Shown here: positions 13,970 to 26,261 of the stretch, piece after piece
Numbering within the stretch: position 1 is the stretch's first letter
How the letters are laid out: each line of letters opens with the position of its first letter
DNA from: Lutraria lutraria
Lineage: Eukaryota > Mollusca > Bivalvia > Venerida > Mactridae
Direction: 5' to 3'
DNA: 64,000 nucleotides
Assembly: GCA_964023205.1 (NCBI GenBank)
Contig: OZ026843.1
Coordinates: 5,255,029 to 5,319,028 of the forward strand
The notes under the pieces: generated by a model
Told to the model about the DNA's origin: nothing
The model's database searches: none
The model's input: the letters and a program-made list of their open reading frames with translations, nothing else
Position numbers and translations under genes: made by a program

Positions 13970-14184
13970 ACAGTCAATCCTGTGAACAAAGGCCACCCTT
14001 GGGAAAGACAAAGTTTGGTCTTTACTTACAAGTGACCCTAATTTTGAGGCTATTTTGTTCTAAAAAATCCATAACGATTTAAAAAAAATAGCCTTTATTC
14101 ATAGGTAGGCCTTTATTCATATGTAGGCCTTTATTCATAGGTAGGCCTTTATTCGGAGGTGGTCACTAACACAGGGTTAACTAT
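13970..14184. mobile_element. TIR element, family shared with 26055-26213
   Basis: This is a ~215-bp element. Its left end ACAGTCAATCCTGTG pairs with its right end, which in reverse complement reads ATAGTTAACCCTGTG; both ends continue into CCACC. The same termini occur at 26055-26213. Inside it, from 14091 to about 14158, lies an 18-bp tandem repeat (GCCTTTATTCATAGGTAG) in roughly 3.7 copies, which the other member lacks. It has no coding capacity. It is probably a non-autonomous DNA element. Confidence 0.65.
14091..14158. repeat. 18-bp tandem repeat, about 3.7 copies
   Basis: The unit GCCTTTATTCATAGGTAG is repeated head to tail with single-base differences (ATAGG versus ATATG), and the last copy is truncated and altered. 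It lies inside the terminal-inverted-repeat element at 13970-14184 and looks like an expansion that arose in this copy. Confidence 0.9.
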
Positions 14185-15188
14185 TTACAAATACAGACTG
14201 TTGGGAATTGTAAATCAAATAGCAACAGGAAGTAAAATTTCTAAATATATATTAGAGTTGAAATATTCTCACAGCCTACATTTAATTGAATACTTAATTG
14301 ATCAATAAATCCGCGCATTAACCGAATCTCAAAATCCGCTTCTCCCAGCACAATCATATAGTTTTATTTTTATAAATGCTATATTACCGGTTAAGTTCAT
14401 TTCTATATAATACACATAATGCAGTAGTTTCTCGGTAACTCAGATGTGTATGATTTAAACGCCACGGGTCATGACTTCCTTGACACCACGACACATTTAG
14501 CTCGGTTACAAGGGAGTCAAGCTTTTCAGGTCCCTAGGGTATGTTAAAGCACGTCAAAATTTGATTATTATACTAAAATTAGTAAATTATAAATGAATTA
14601 AAGTACAATTAAATGTCCATGTCACTTGTTTTGACATTTGGCTAGTGGTCATTCTATTCCGACATTTGACGGGTCAGAGTCAGTGTGATTTATGATTTAT
14701 TTATAATTATAAAACACATGTTATGTAATATTTTTATTAAACTGGTAAAATTGTAAACAAACGTGACTAAATGTTTATCAATGAAATTAGTTATACCTTT
14801 GTTGGGGCTGTTTTTGTTGATACATGCATTAATAGAAATTCATCGATATTCGCACCCTATAAATACTTGAATGAGTGCAACACTAAATTTTGAGACCGCA
14901 ATTTGATAGAAATACAGCTCACACATGTATTTAAATCTTTCTAAATGATTTTTTACAGCGTTATGTTAGTACAGTTTCGCGCACTGACTTATTTACCACC
15001 ACAAAATTCAGAATGTTAAGCTAAGAAGTTCATTTTACGTCAATAGGTTTTGTGATGAGTAAATATCATTATATTTAATTCCCTTGAAATAAATTGTATG
15101 GAATGATTATTTCCGTTCACGATCGTGGAAATTTACAACGTCAAAATACATTTGCTTTAAGCATATAAAATATAACAATTCTTAATTC
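14185..15188. other. Intergenic DNA, nothing recognised
   Basis: This is A+T-rich sequence with stops in all six frames. I see no gene, RNA or repeat structure in it. Confidence 0.5.
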
Positions 15189-15417
15189 TAAGGACATATC
15201 TGAAAGTTTCCAGTTTTGAGTGTTCTAAAATAAGCCAAAAGCTCACATTCAATGGCTGATAACTCAAAAACGAGCACCGCGACCCCCTTTTGTTTTCGCG
15301 CAAAGTATTTCTATTATCATATGCAATGATCATGCAAAGTTACAAACAACTCTATACGTTTTCATTCTGCCTATATGTCTATGTGCAAAAAACTGGAAAC
15401 TGTCAGATATGTCCTTA
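15189..15417. mobile_element. MITE, copy A of a core-sharing family
   Basis: This ~229-bp element has well-preserved terminal inverted repeats of about 28 bp that begin TAAGGACATATCTGA and continue into AGTTTCCAGTTTT, with one clear mismatch between the two ends. The interior matches the element at 8072-8269 over roughly 150 bp. It has no open frame. The structure is that of a miniature inverted-repeat transposable element. The good match between its ends suggests a younger insertion than copy B. Confidence 0.8.
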
Positions 15418-18400
15418 AACTTACTTCATAGAAAAAAATATACTTTTAATTTCACCAATTTTATATGCATATCTGTTTCAGTATCAAGAAAACCATCTTG
15501 ATCAATTAAATTGTATACATCATTATTGATTATTTGAGGTTAACTGATGTTTTTGCTTTTTATTGTTTCTAATTCACATTTCACTCTTTCATTATATTAA
15601 ATATCTTATCTTAATTGTATTACCAAAGCATACTTGTTGCCATTACCAATGTACGCACATTTTAATTAATATCTGTCATAAATGGTCATTTAAAAGGGTC
15701 ATATAATCTAAATAGTTCCAGCGACATTACGAGTACCACAGCGATGTCACATAGGCTTATGTTCAGCCTTTAGAAATTACACCAATTTGGGGGACACAAA
15801 GCATATGTTACTTCTACGTGCACATAAGCAGGATATTACAGTGGTGGCTTCATTTCTGTACGTACCGGAAGTCACTAACATGAACCCTGTGTTCAAAAGA
15901 ACGGTGTGTTCGCTAATTTATCTGTGAATTTTCGGGATTCAATTATACTTTTTTTTCTACAGTTTCTTCAAAGAATTTACCCCGCAGGCAAAGCATCACA
16001 TTGCAAGTGTGTTATTCCAAGAATTAAACGAAGTTTCTGTATTGCTATTATTCTTGTACACAGATAATTGGATTCCACCAGGGCTGACGGGTACAAGGGA
16101 GTGCTGTACAAATTTAGTAGATCCAGTTTTAGATTCGTTTTTTTCAAAACTGGAGCCCATAACACACTCATTATTAATTAACAAATTCAACATGTTATCT
16201 GAATCCTATTTTTAGATGAAATCAGGCCCGAGTTGATAGCAATTTTAACAGCTCTAGACAAACCACATATGCTAACAACACAAACGACATCGTTTCCTGT
16301 GTGCTATCTCTAATATTGTTCAAGTATAATAACGAAGATATTTTCACATTTATACAAAAGCTTGCAGATATTTTATCAGGTTCGTTCAACATGCAGCATT
16401 TTCAACAACTCTTCAAAGTGTTTTAAGCTTGTCAAGTCAGATGCGATTTGCTTTAATGTACAACAATGAAACACATTAAACCATCAAACAGAACTTATAC
16501 CATTTGTTTAAACAATTTCAATGTTGAAATTTAAGCTTCAGCATCACAAAAGTTTACACATTAGTCGAGAAAGGAGCAGAGATCTTTCCGACTGTGCGTC
16601 AAGAATTAAACCTTTAAATCACGCCTGTTCGATTTTGCAAACTGTTTCCATAGCAGTATGGAGCTGTTTTGATATATGATAATGTGATTGTAGTGTTGAC
16701 AACCTCATACTGAGCGCACTTAATGCAATTTACCCGACGTATATGGCAATATTTTGTGTATGTAATGATATTAATAATGAAATTCACACCTCTAAAACAT
16801 TCAGCAAACATTATTGTGTTGTTAGTAAAACTGGGTCTGTTTGAGATCAGTTCTTCAGCCGTAAAACACTGCTGTGAAAGAGCCATTACAGCTCAAAAGG
16901 TTAATACATTCAGCAATGACATTTCACATCAATATTAGTGAACGTACGCGAGAAAATATTATTAAATCTCAACTGCGCATGTATGAATCTTGTAGTGTAA
17001 ACCGTCAAAGCAGTGCTGGCTCTGTATAGATCGTCACTTTCGCTCGGGCAATTTAATTTCAGTTGATTCAATGTGAACGGCGGGGCTCGCTGCATGGGGT
17101 AATGCAAATGATATAATTATTGAATGAAATCGATTATTAACTTAATCGCTTAGTGGTTTGTATTAAAATAAGCATATGGTTCTACAGAGAATAGGTTAGT
17201 TTGATCAAAGGAACCCGCAAATCATGAAGATTACATTTATGTATTTTTGAGAACCTGCCTTTGCTTACTCAGTAACATTTGTAACAAAAAATTACTAACT
17301 CGAATATTTTGAAATGTAATCCTTGACAGATTATTCTATTTCAACAATATAAACTATGCATCTTTATTGTATTATTTGTCTAAAGGTAAGCGAAAGACAA
17401 TGCTATATACTAGTAGCTTAGCAACCATGCGAAGTCAAGGCATGATAAGCATTCATAGACACAAATAAGCAGACTCTCAATACTACGTTAACAGTATTTA
17501 CATAATACTGGTAGTAGGCTAATGAATGTGGTAAATAGACCAATGCTACAATGATTGTTCTAAAACAAAGACCTTGATAAAACTATAACAGGTTGTGTGC
17601 AATGGTGGGCGAAACAACAGGCTCGAATTGTTTGAGGACGATACTTAAAGTCGTTTCAAAATATTTTTATTTAATATTTTTCAAGATTTCCGAAGAGCAA
17701 ATATTGATTTACACGCAATGGCGATACCATAGCTACATCGTCTGTCTGCAGTTGTTGTGTCAATATTAGCACGTGCAGCTTGGTAATACGATAAATGTCT
17801 TGAGTCGGGCATTTATTCCACGAGGGGATTCTATTCCATTCATTTCATCGGTCCAATCAAAGCGACTCTCTAATTGAACAAGTCACGAAACTTTAATCAA
17901 AACGACAGTTGAAAACTGTATTCAAATATAGATTATATATCATCAGAAGAAAGAATCGTTTATTCTGTCTCAATATTGTATACTACTAAGCGTAAATAAA
18001 AGATATATTTTTGAAAATTGACTTATATTGGTCAAGCTATTTTTCAGATTAATTTTACTGTGTTTTTGAAAGCTGATAAAGCAAATAAAGAATGATTTGG
18101 TAAATCTATGACTTCACTAATTATTTTAGCCTCGTACATGTGTACGCTACAACAACCATCAGTTGTTTATTAATTCCCTAAATAAAAGAAATGTATATTC
18201 AGAGATTAAAGACATCTCAACTAGTCAGGCAAATTTTAAATAGTTTTTTCTATTAAAGATCTTACACCTTAATTGCATGAAAATAGCGTTAGCTAGTAAG
18301 CATTCTGACGGTCAGTGATTGATCATTTTAATGGTACGGTGTTGTTTTATTTGTACGGTATAACATTCAACAGGTTTCTATGTGCCGGTCGGTGGTGGGT

Positions 18401-19089
18401 TTTGTGTAAGTTAGTATTTTGAATAAGTTGGGATTTTTATATCTGTTTCCTTTCAGCAATCATTTTGTTATATATATGTTACTTTAACCATTCTCATGCT
18501 GATAATCGACTCACTATTTAACACTGCATACAGGATTATACTCGTAATTTAATACTTCAGAAACCGGACATGTTTTAAGTTATCATGAATAAGAGCACCA
18601 GCTTTCATGGACCACATGAATACATGCATCTGTTCAAAACATAAACAAATGGACAAGAGATGTGGATATCGAAGGTTCGACACAGAAAGGATGATCTTTC
18701 GTTTTTTATGATGATCCTACAACTAGTGAAACTGACGTTTTGTTGAATGGAAGAAAGCCTACTGACGATAACATGAGCTTGATCATTCCTAAATTAACTA
18801 CGCATATCGGAGCCCATCATAAAGAATACACTAACCCAACACGAACAATAACACATTGCACCTACCGATACTTATTTCATCCCGGAATGTTCTGTCCTTT
18901 AATGTTCTATTGGATGTTAAATTTATTTGATCACTGGTGAATACTCCATATCAGCCCCGGAAATGTTGAATACATCAACTTCATAATTGTACCCATAATA
19001 TGTAGACAAGATTCCACCCGTATCTGTGCTAAAACTTTAACATTAAAAACAATTTGCTCTGCAAAGATAGCATCAATATTTAAAATAAT
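15418..19089. other. Intergenic DNA, no supported gene
   Basis: Short overlapping open frames occur on both strands around 15977-16215 and 16614-16938, but they have no recognisable domain and are in different frames over the same bases, which is typical of chance. A CCAATC occurs near 17852 in a mixed-composition stretch. No RNA gene or mobile element was identified. Confidence 0.5.
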
Positions 19090-20135
19090 CCGATAAAAAA
19101 TACGAATTGACTAAGGGCGAATCCGACAAAAATATGAATTGATGGGTTGTACGAAAGTACGAAATTTCTAGTGGCGAATATCCAAAAGCACGAAGTGCTG
19201 GGGACGAATCCTACAAAAGAGTACGAACTTTCCGGTGGCGAATGTTCAGAAGTACGAATTGACTTAGGGCGAATCCTTTTAAAAAGTACAAATTTTTGGT
19301 AGAGAATGTTCAAAAGTACAAACTAACTAGGGGCGAATCCTTTTGAAAAGTACGTAATTTCTGGTGGCGAATTTTCAAAAGTGCGAATAGACTGGGGGCG
19401 AATCCTAAAAAAATACGAAATTTCTGAAGGGGAATGTTCAAAAGTACGAATTGGCTGGGGTCGAATCCTCTTGAAAAGTACGAAATTTCTTGTGGTGAAT
19501 GTTCAAAAGTACGAATTGAAGTGGGGCGAATACTGTTAAGAAGTACGAACTTTCTGGTGGCGAATATTCAAAATACGAATTGACTGCCAATCATATTGAA
19601 AAGTACGAACTTTTTGTTGGCGAATGTTCAAAAGTACGAATTGAATGGTGGCGAATCCTAGAAAAAAGTCCGAAATTTCTGGTAGCGAATGTTCCAAAGT
19701 ACGAATTGAAGTGGGGCGAATACTGTTAAGAAGTACGAACTTTCTGATGGCGAATATTCAAAATACGAATTGACTGCGAATCCTATTGAAAAGTACGAAC
19801 TTTTTGTTGGCGAATGTTCAAACGTACGAATTGAATGGGGGAACATCCTATTGAAAATTACGAACATTCTGGTGGCGAATGTTCAAAAGTACGAATTGAA
19901 TGGTGGCGAATCCTAGAAAAAAGTCCGAAATTTCTGGTAGCGAATGTTCAAAAGTACGAATTGACTGGGGCGAATCCTGTTGAAAAGTACGAAATTTCTG
20001 GTGGCGAATGTTCGAAAGTACGAATTGACTCGGGGTGAATCCTAGAAAAAAGTACGAATTTACTGGGACGAAACTTAAAAAGTTCGAATCGAATGAGGGC
20101 GAATCACAGACAAAAGTACGAATTGATTGGGGATG
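19090..20135. repeat. Tandem satellite-like array with dimeric and higher-order structure
   Basis: About 1 kb of head-to-tail repeats with a period near 63-64 bp. Each period is itself two related halves of about 31-32 bp, both starting AAAAGTACGAA: one continues into TTTCTGGTGGCGAATGTTC and the other into TTGACTGGGGCGAATCCT. Multi-unit blocks are repeated as well: a variant with GAATTGAAGTGGGGCG at 19513 recurs at 19703 (190 bases later), and TTGAATGGTGGCGAATCC at 19641 recurs at 19896 (255 bases later). The edges are more diverged than the middle. Open frames through the array are by-products of unit length, not genes. Unequal exchange or replication slippage probably built it. Confidence 0.95.
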
Positions 20136-23100
20136 AATTAAGGGATACTAACGGAATGGGGAAACGTGACCACATGTATTCGTATTCGTGCGACCATAAA
20201 CAATAACATTTGTTTCTCATTACCGAAAAAAAAAGAAAAAAGAAACGATTGCTCATATGTCTCAACTACATAGTAACAGAAGACGGAAATTTGAAATCAA
20301 CCAATCTCCGGGATATGCAGGTAAGTCAATGTGCTGTTAATCGTTTGCTGATTAACAATGCCATATCGACAGCTTTTACCTTGTATTTATATAACCACTT
20401 TATAGCATGTGGACGACTTTAAATTGAAATATTCATGTGTATTAATTTAAATTCAGTAGGGCAAAATCCAGAATTTGCCGAGATTTGCAATAACATGTAA
20501 CTGAGATATTAAAATGTTCAAGGTACAACAGTTTAGCCAGCCGACTACGTATTGTAACGTGTCTTTCCCCAGGTCCACAACAAGCCATTACACAACCACA
20601 ATAGTTCTCAAGCGCTTACTAATTGTGTGTTTTTCATAAAACCTATTTTCTTTTAAATTATCACTTTGTATAAAACAATACCATTCATTCACACAAGTCT
20701 ATTTATCAACAGCCTGAATACGTATCCTTATACTACATGTGTTGTGCTCGCCATACATCCTGTTCTGTAAACGAAATAATCAAACGTATTTCAAAATTTA
20801 ATATTTTAAATGATCATCAAGTTTGTTACACATGGCTTAAAAAGAAAACAGTTAGAATATATTAATATTAAATTGTTACCAATGAAGTACGGAAGATGTA
20901 TACATACGAATTTACGGACATTACGGAAATAAGGACATTAATACTGTTGTTGAAGGAAGGTTGTTGCTCATGCGAGGACTGCTTTAGAGAGGTTGTCATG
21001 TTCATGGAGCTCACGATAATCTATTTTTGTTTACTTTATCATTCTTATTAGCGGGTGTAATGCTTTGTACTTAAATTACTTAAAAATAATATACCGATGA
21101 ATTCGAATACAACATAACTTCACATATAAGGAAATAAATAAAATTAACAGTTATTAAATTAACAATTATATACCCGCATATAGGCAATCAATGTAGAGTT
21201 GTTGCCGTATGTTACTTCCCCAAGAATTTAAACGCAGAGATAAAGCTTTTTACATAATTCAAAATCCGCGAATTTTTGTCCCCACGGAAGAGCCACTTTA
21301 GTAAAACCCACGAAAATTAAGCCCAACGAAAATAAATGAGGATACAGTATTCTGTGAAAATAAAAATACGGAAATTACAAAAAATGGCGATACCGGCCTT
21401 CAATATTGTTCATTGTGCTTGTCAGCTCGTTACGTCAGCAAAATTACTTTTAAAAAGATGTACGAGTATATGCTTGTCGTGCAGAGCTTACGTAAGCGCT
21501 TCACGTTGTCATCAACGTATAGAGCTTAAGGTCAAATCTATTCGTCGCTTAACAACGTATAGAGCTTACATCTATGCTCTACACGGTGTAAGCTCTATCC
21601 GACGTAACAGGGAGAGATGGGTTTAGTTATTAGAAGTCGTAAGACACAGGAACTAGAAAAGGAAGCGTTATTGTCCATAGGAAAAACGACACGAAAAGAG
21701 GAGCATATCACTTAAAGACATTGAACCAGGAATGCGAGGCTTGTGACTTATGGACCAGTAAGACCCCTGTTTCCACAGTAGGGGGTAATAAAACAGACAG
21801 TTTCATTTATAGACTAGCTTCTGTTTACATAATCAGTTACTCTATGCTTATAAAAACAACATGAATTTAGTCATAAACTAATTATCACCATAAATCAATA
21901 AAATGTATGACCCTACTTTTGGACTAGGTGTCAAGTCTACAGACCGTGACCAGGCAGGACTAATCTGATTAGGAGCAATAAACCAATTAAGAGATTAGAC
22001 ATCATGTGAAATTAAAGAAAAGAAAATTAGAATATTTTAAATAGGAGAAAGTACAATCTTACTAGTTTTTCATGAAATGGGTTATTAGTACACAGTGTTG
22101 CAACTCTTCGGACCTCAACTGAGAGATAGTGAAATTATGGTAGAATTATTGAGTTTGTTTACCCTCACAATCGGGTTGATTACATATTGACGAGTAAATG
22201 TCTAGTGGACCAGTGGACGACCAATTTAAGTTGATCTTTCTGAAGAATTACGGTGATGAAGAGCTGTTGTTGTCCCTCGAGGTTATAAGACACCATAGTC
22301 AAATCTTGTGTGTTTACCATAAACAGCATTGTTACACAATATTTTATTATTTAGTTGAAAGTGGCTTAAAATTTAATGCTTTAATCTATTTTGGTGTTAG
22401 AAATTATCAGATGAATTATCGCTAAAGTTGCAACCCGATTGGATTAACTTTTCTAATATTTCAATGCAGTAGGTTTTAACCAATGAAATAAAGCGTAACT
22501 TAAATAAGCTAGCAGCTTGAATTACATAATCGTTCATACACTCGGGTTTGTTAAACGTTGTTGATGGTCTGACTAAAGAATTGTTCGTGTTGTTGGTTTG
22601 ATAATAATCATTTTGTGTTTTGAGCGATATTTTTTTAGGGATTATTATGTATGTGTTGTATGTAAGGTATACTATGTGACAAGTTATTTGGATTGGGTTG
22701 TATATACAGTGTTTTCAAGGTGTGCGTCTATTTAGTGTTTTGTTGTTCACATGTTGCTTAATTCAATGTTTTCGTTCAGTTGTATGTCTTTGTTTATGCT
22801 ATGTTGCTTGTGTCTGTCTGTATGTACGCTATATTTGGGTGGCTATCATACCTTTGTTTGTTATGTGATCTTTGTGTTTTGTTGGATATCTTTTATTGTC
22901 TACGTGGAACTTATTTAAGCATAAATCAATACTGAGCACCAGGGTCAAAAACACCAACAATAATATACACAAAGCATTGATATAAATGTATCATTTTTTT
23001 CTAGGTCTCAATAACAATAGTTGTCAGTTTTGTAACATTTATCAAACGCTTTGAAAAAATCGTTCTATTAATGTATCAATCTTCATAACTATGAACTACG

Positions 23101-24783
23101 TAGACATAGGACGATTTGAACTAATAACGCATCTCTGACTGTACGATAACAAAGACATTAATTAGGGCACTGACCTAAACCGAATAGCCTGTATGTACGG
23201 TAGTTATTCAATCGACAATAATTGTATTGTCTATTCATTTAATATTGAAACACAATGAGTAATATTCCTGTATACATATATGATATGTTTAGAGAAAACT
23301 GGTCTTATACACTTTTCTCAGCCACAAACATACGAGGGGTTGATATAAATCTACGTATGACATTGCTTACATTTGAATTATAATCACCGTCTTTGAAGTC
23401 ATCGTTTAGTGGTGTTAATTTTATAAAGTAGGTGCCCATGCTGTCAAGCAATGATCTATTTATGTCATACAACAAATTAATAATACACCGGTGCTTCAAA
23501 GAGAAAATCATAGCGATACAATTCATTGTTATAATGGTGTAAAATACATTATTTATTACACTTATGGTGTCAATATTCGGATAACTTTGTATGTCATCGA
23601 TACACACCAATTGATCCGCTATCGGTACTTTTGAACGACAGGACAAAGATCACACTATTTCATTATAAACATACTGTGTCTATAGTTTAAAGGGAGACAA
23701 CTCACACAGACGATTGGATGGCAAGCGTAAGCACGTAGTGGTTTACTTCCTTCCATGACTTTTGTCCACAAACAATATGCTATCTTTAATGACTACGAAG
23801 AATAGTTAGGCAATTTTGTCTGTTTCTATTTTGTTAAACGTCAATTTTGCAAAACATGCCTATCTTAAAAAAACACACAAACTCATTTAAAAAAATCATT
23901 TTTCTTGACTTTAATAACAGAAACATAATATTAAACATATCAAACAAGAATCATAGTCAACTGACTAGTTTAAACTCAGAACATAGAAAACTATAACTTC
24001 TGATTCCCGAGAGGCACTGTATCCTACACTAGAATGCATGAATTCAAATATCGTTATCGTCTTGATGAAGATATAGGCAATACTTTTTGCCCATTTTTAT
24101 CCTTACCAAAAAACTGTTTTTTTATTGACATAGCTCAAAACGCTTTGCGCACGCAGACGCTTAAGAAAATAAAAAGACAACATACTGACCTTTCTTGTTT
24201 CTCAGAAAATAATACAGGTGTATAAACAGTAATGAGATTATCTTCATCAGTGATGTTATTTAACAGTAATTAATGCAACTAAAGCAATATGAAAAATACA
24301 TAAATGATAACAATGTTCCTGTTTTAGTATTTGTATTGTGTGAATCGGTTCTTTAGTGATCTATATACCCACCAATTGAAGCATACATTATACTTTATGT
24401 TAATATTATTACTCCTTGTGACGTAAACAAAACACTAAGGCATCTGTATTGCCAGGTATATAACATCTAACTTTTCCATTCTTATATCATTGTTGATTTT
24501 TCAGAAGTCAGAAGTAGTAACCTGAAACCGAAAAAAATGATGTTGTTGGTATATCAGTAAATCAATGAAGGTAATGCAGAACTTTATGTTGAACAGGTCA
24601 TCATTTGTGGTGCCAGCAAAAAAATGCAGTGTCCTGTGATCCATTTAATTTAGAAGACATTTGTGTTTATGGACCAGTTGTGTTAACTATGACAAGAAAA
24701 AGAAGTTAAAGTTGTTTCTGTTACAAAAACGTTTATGTATATTTATCCTTCCCATGTAAATAAGCATAGTTGATTTACAGGTT
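20136..24783. other. Intergenic DNA, no supported gene
   Basis: No gene is supported. Two local features stand out. A CpG-bearing stretch at about 21420-21610 contains a strong inverted repeat, listed separately. The plus strand is markedly rich in T and G over about 22540-22920. Open frames of up to 113 codons, such as the minus-strand one at 23305-23646, show no recognisable domain. Confidence 0.5.
21559..21598. repeat. 12-bp inverted repeat (hairpin) with 16-nt loop
   Basis: ATAGAGCTTACA at 21559-21570 is perfectly matched in reverse complement by TGTAAGCTCTAT at 21587-21598. A further direct copy of TATAGAGCTTA lies just upstream near 21520-21530, and AGAGCTTACGTAAGCGCT near 21485. The cluster of AGAGCTTA-type words in both orientations is non-random, but its role is unknown. 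Confidence 0.8.
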
Positions 24784-25672
24784 TATCTCACCAGAGCACA
24801 AAGTGCTCATTGTGAGCTATTGTGAGCATGTGTTGTCTGTGGTCAGTCAGTCTGTATATCAGTCTGCCTGTCCGTCAACAACTGCAGTAATGACATCTCC
24901 TTCTTAAGCAAAAAAGTACATTTCATTAAAGTCTCTGATTGCCATGGCTACAAATAGGAAAAGCATAAAAAAATTGTCAAAACACAGGGCTATTTTGTGT
25001 TTAGCATTGTTTATTGGACCTCTACCAACTTTGTTCAAGTTATTGTCCTGCAGTCAAAATTTGCTCTACCTGGTGTTAACACAAAATTATATATTGGCTT
25101 TTATAGGAAAATCTTAAAGGAGAATCTTATCTGAAAACACAAGGCCTAGAGCTTAGATATTTTGTATGTAGCATCATATAGCAGACCTCTGCCAAGTTTT
25201 TCAAATTATGGCCTGGGGTAAAAATTGGCCCAACTCTGGATTTATATAGACTTAATAGGAAAATTTAAAAAATCTTCTTTTCAGAAACTACATTGCCTGG
25301 ACTTTAGATATTTGGTGTGTAGCATCATCTAGTGGACATCTACAACGACTGATGAAGTTGTGCCCCTGGGATCAAAATTGGCTCCGCCCTGGGGTTTACT
25401 TGATTTTACATAGGTTTACATGTATATGGGAAAATAAAAAAAAACAGACATTACAGTGTTTAGAAATTATATAAAATTTAAATGTAGCATTGTCTAGTAG
25501 ACCTCTGTCAAGTTGTTGAAATGATGGCACGGGGTCAAGATTGACCCCGTCCCAGGGGTCACTTGATTTATATAGGCTCATACATATATATAAATAGGAA
25601 AAGGGTGAAAAATATTCTTCTATAAAGGTCTTTTTTCTGGTGAGCGATATAGGGCCATCATGGCCCTTTTGT
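24784..25672 (+). mobile_element. Long dispersed repeat with internal ~150-167 bp tandem units
   Basis: The element opens with TATCTCACCAGAGCACAAAG and closes with CTGGTGAGCGATATAGGGCC followed by a T-rich tail. The ends share CTCACCAG in inverted orientation. Inside are about four diverged copies of a unit. The landmark TGTAGCAT (or its variant) sits near 25000, 25167, 25318 and 25483, with CTAGTGGACCTCTACCAA-type and GGGGTCAAAATTGG-type sequence in each. It has no usable open frame. I remember near-identical sequence as an abundant dispersed repeat in heterodont clam genomes. That memory was not checked and is my main basis for calling this a bivalve. Confidence 0.75.
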
Positions 25673-25730
25673 TTTTTATTATAAGTACAATTCTATTCTA
25701 TATTTTAAGGTTTCTTCTGTCAATGTATTC

Positions 25731-25948
25731 ATAGATCAGGGGCATATTGTTTGTGGTCAGTCAGTTTCATTTGTTTGTTTTTATGTACCTAATGTTAACC
25801 TTGCCTATAAAATCAAACTCCTAAGATAATCAAACTTCATATATTTGTACCTCATGGCAGCCTCTGCAGGACCTGTGCAATTTCATGTTAAAGGTCAAGG
25901 TCATTAATGATAGAATGGGGGCATTGTGTTACAAAAACACATCTTGAT
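25731..25948 (+). mobile_element. Short, internally deleted copy of the repeat at 26262-26958
   Basis: It begins CATAGATCAGGGGCATATTG, closely matching the start of the longer repeat downstream, and ends GGGGGCATTGTGTTACAAAA, matching that repeat's end. It also shares AATCAAACTTCATAT and AGGTCAAGG-type words. It lacks the several hundred bases of middle sequence seen in the longer copy. It is non-coding. Confidence 0.7.
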
Positions 25949-26054
25949 TCACTTTATCTCTAACAAGCTTCATCCATTGAACAAGTTGTTACATCAATTT
26001 GAACATTACTGTTCTGTAAGGATTGTCATATTCTCTGTATTTACCCTACTATAC

Positions 26055-26213
26055 ACAGTCAAACGTGTGTTAGCGGCGACCTCCAAAAAAGGCAAACCTG
26101 TGAATAAAGACCCATCATTGCTATTTAGAATAAAACTACCAAAGAAGGCCATCTGTCAATGAAGACCAGTTTGTATTACCCAAAGGTAGGCATTTGTTCA
26201 CAGGTTTGACTGT
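26055..26213. mobile_element. TIR element (MITE-like), same family as 13970-14184
   Basis: This 159-bp element is bounded by ACAGTCAAACGTGTG on the left. On the right is a sequence whose reverse complement is ACAGTCAAACCTGTG, giving one mismatch in 15. The right inverted repeat continues into AACAAATGCCTACC, close to AACAAAGGCCACC next to the left end of the 13970 copy. It lies between two copies of a different repeat. It has no coding capacity. Confidence 0.75.
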
Positions 26214-26261
26214 AAATTAAGTAATTTACTAATTCCTTTTTTTTATCTTATGCGATAAGAT

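Noticed and set aside
19080..20038. Repeated peptide-like open frames in the tandem array
   Set aside because: The period lies near a multiple of three, so frames stay open by construction. They interrupt and shift between units and have no independent evidence of coding.
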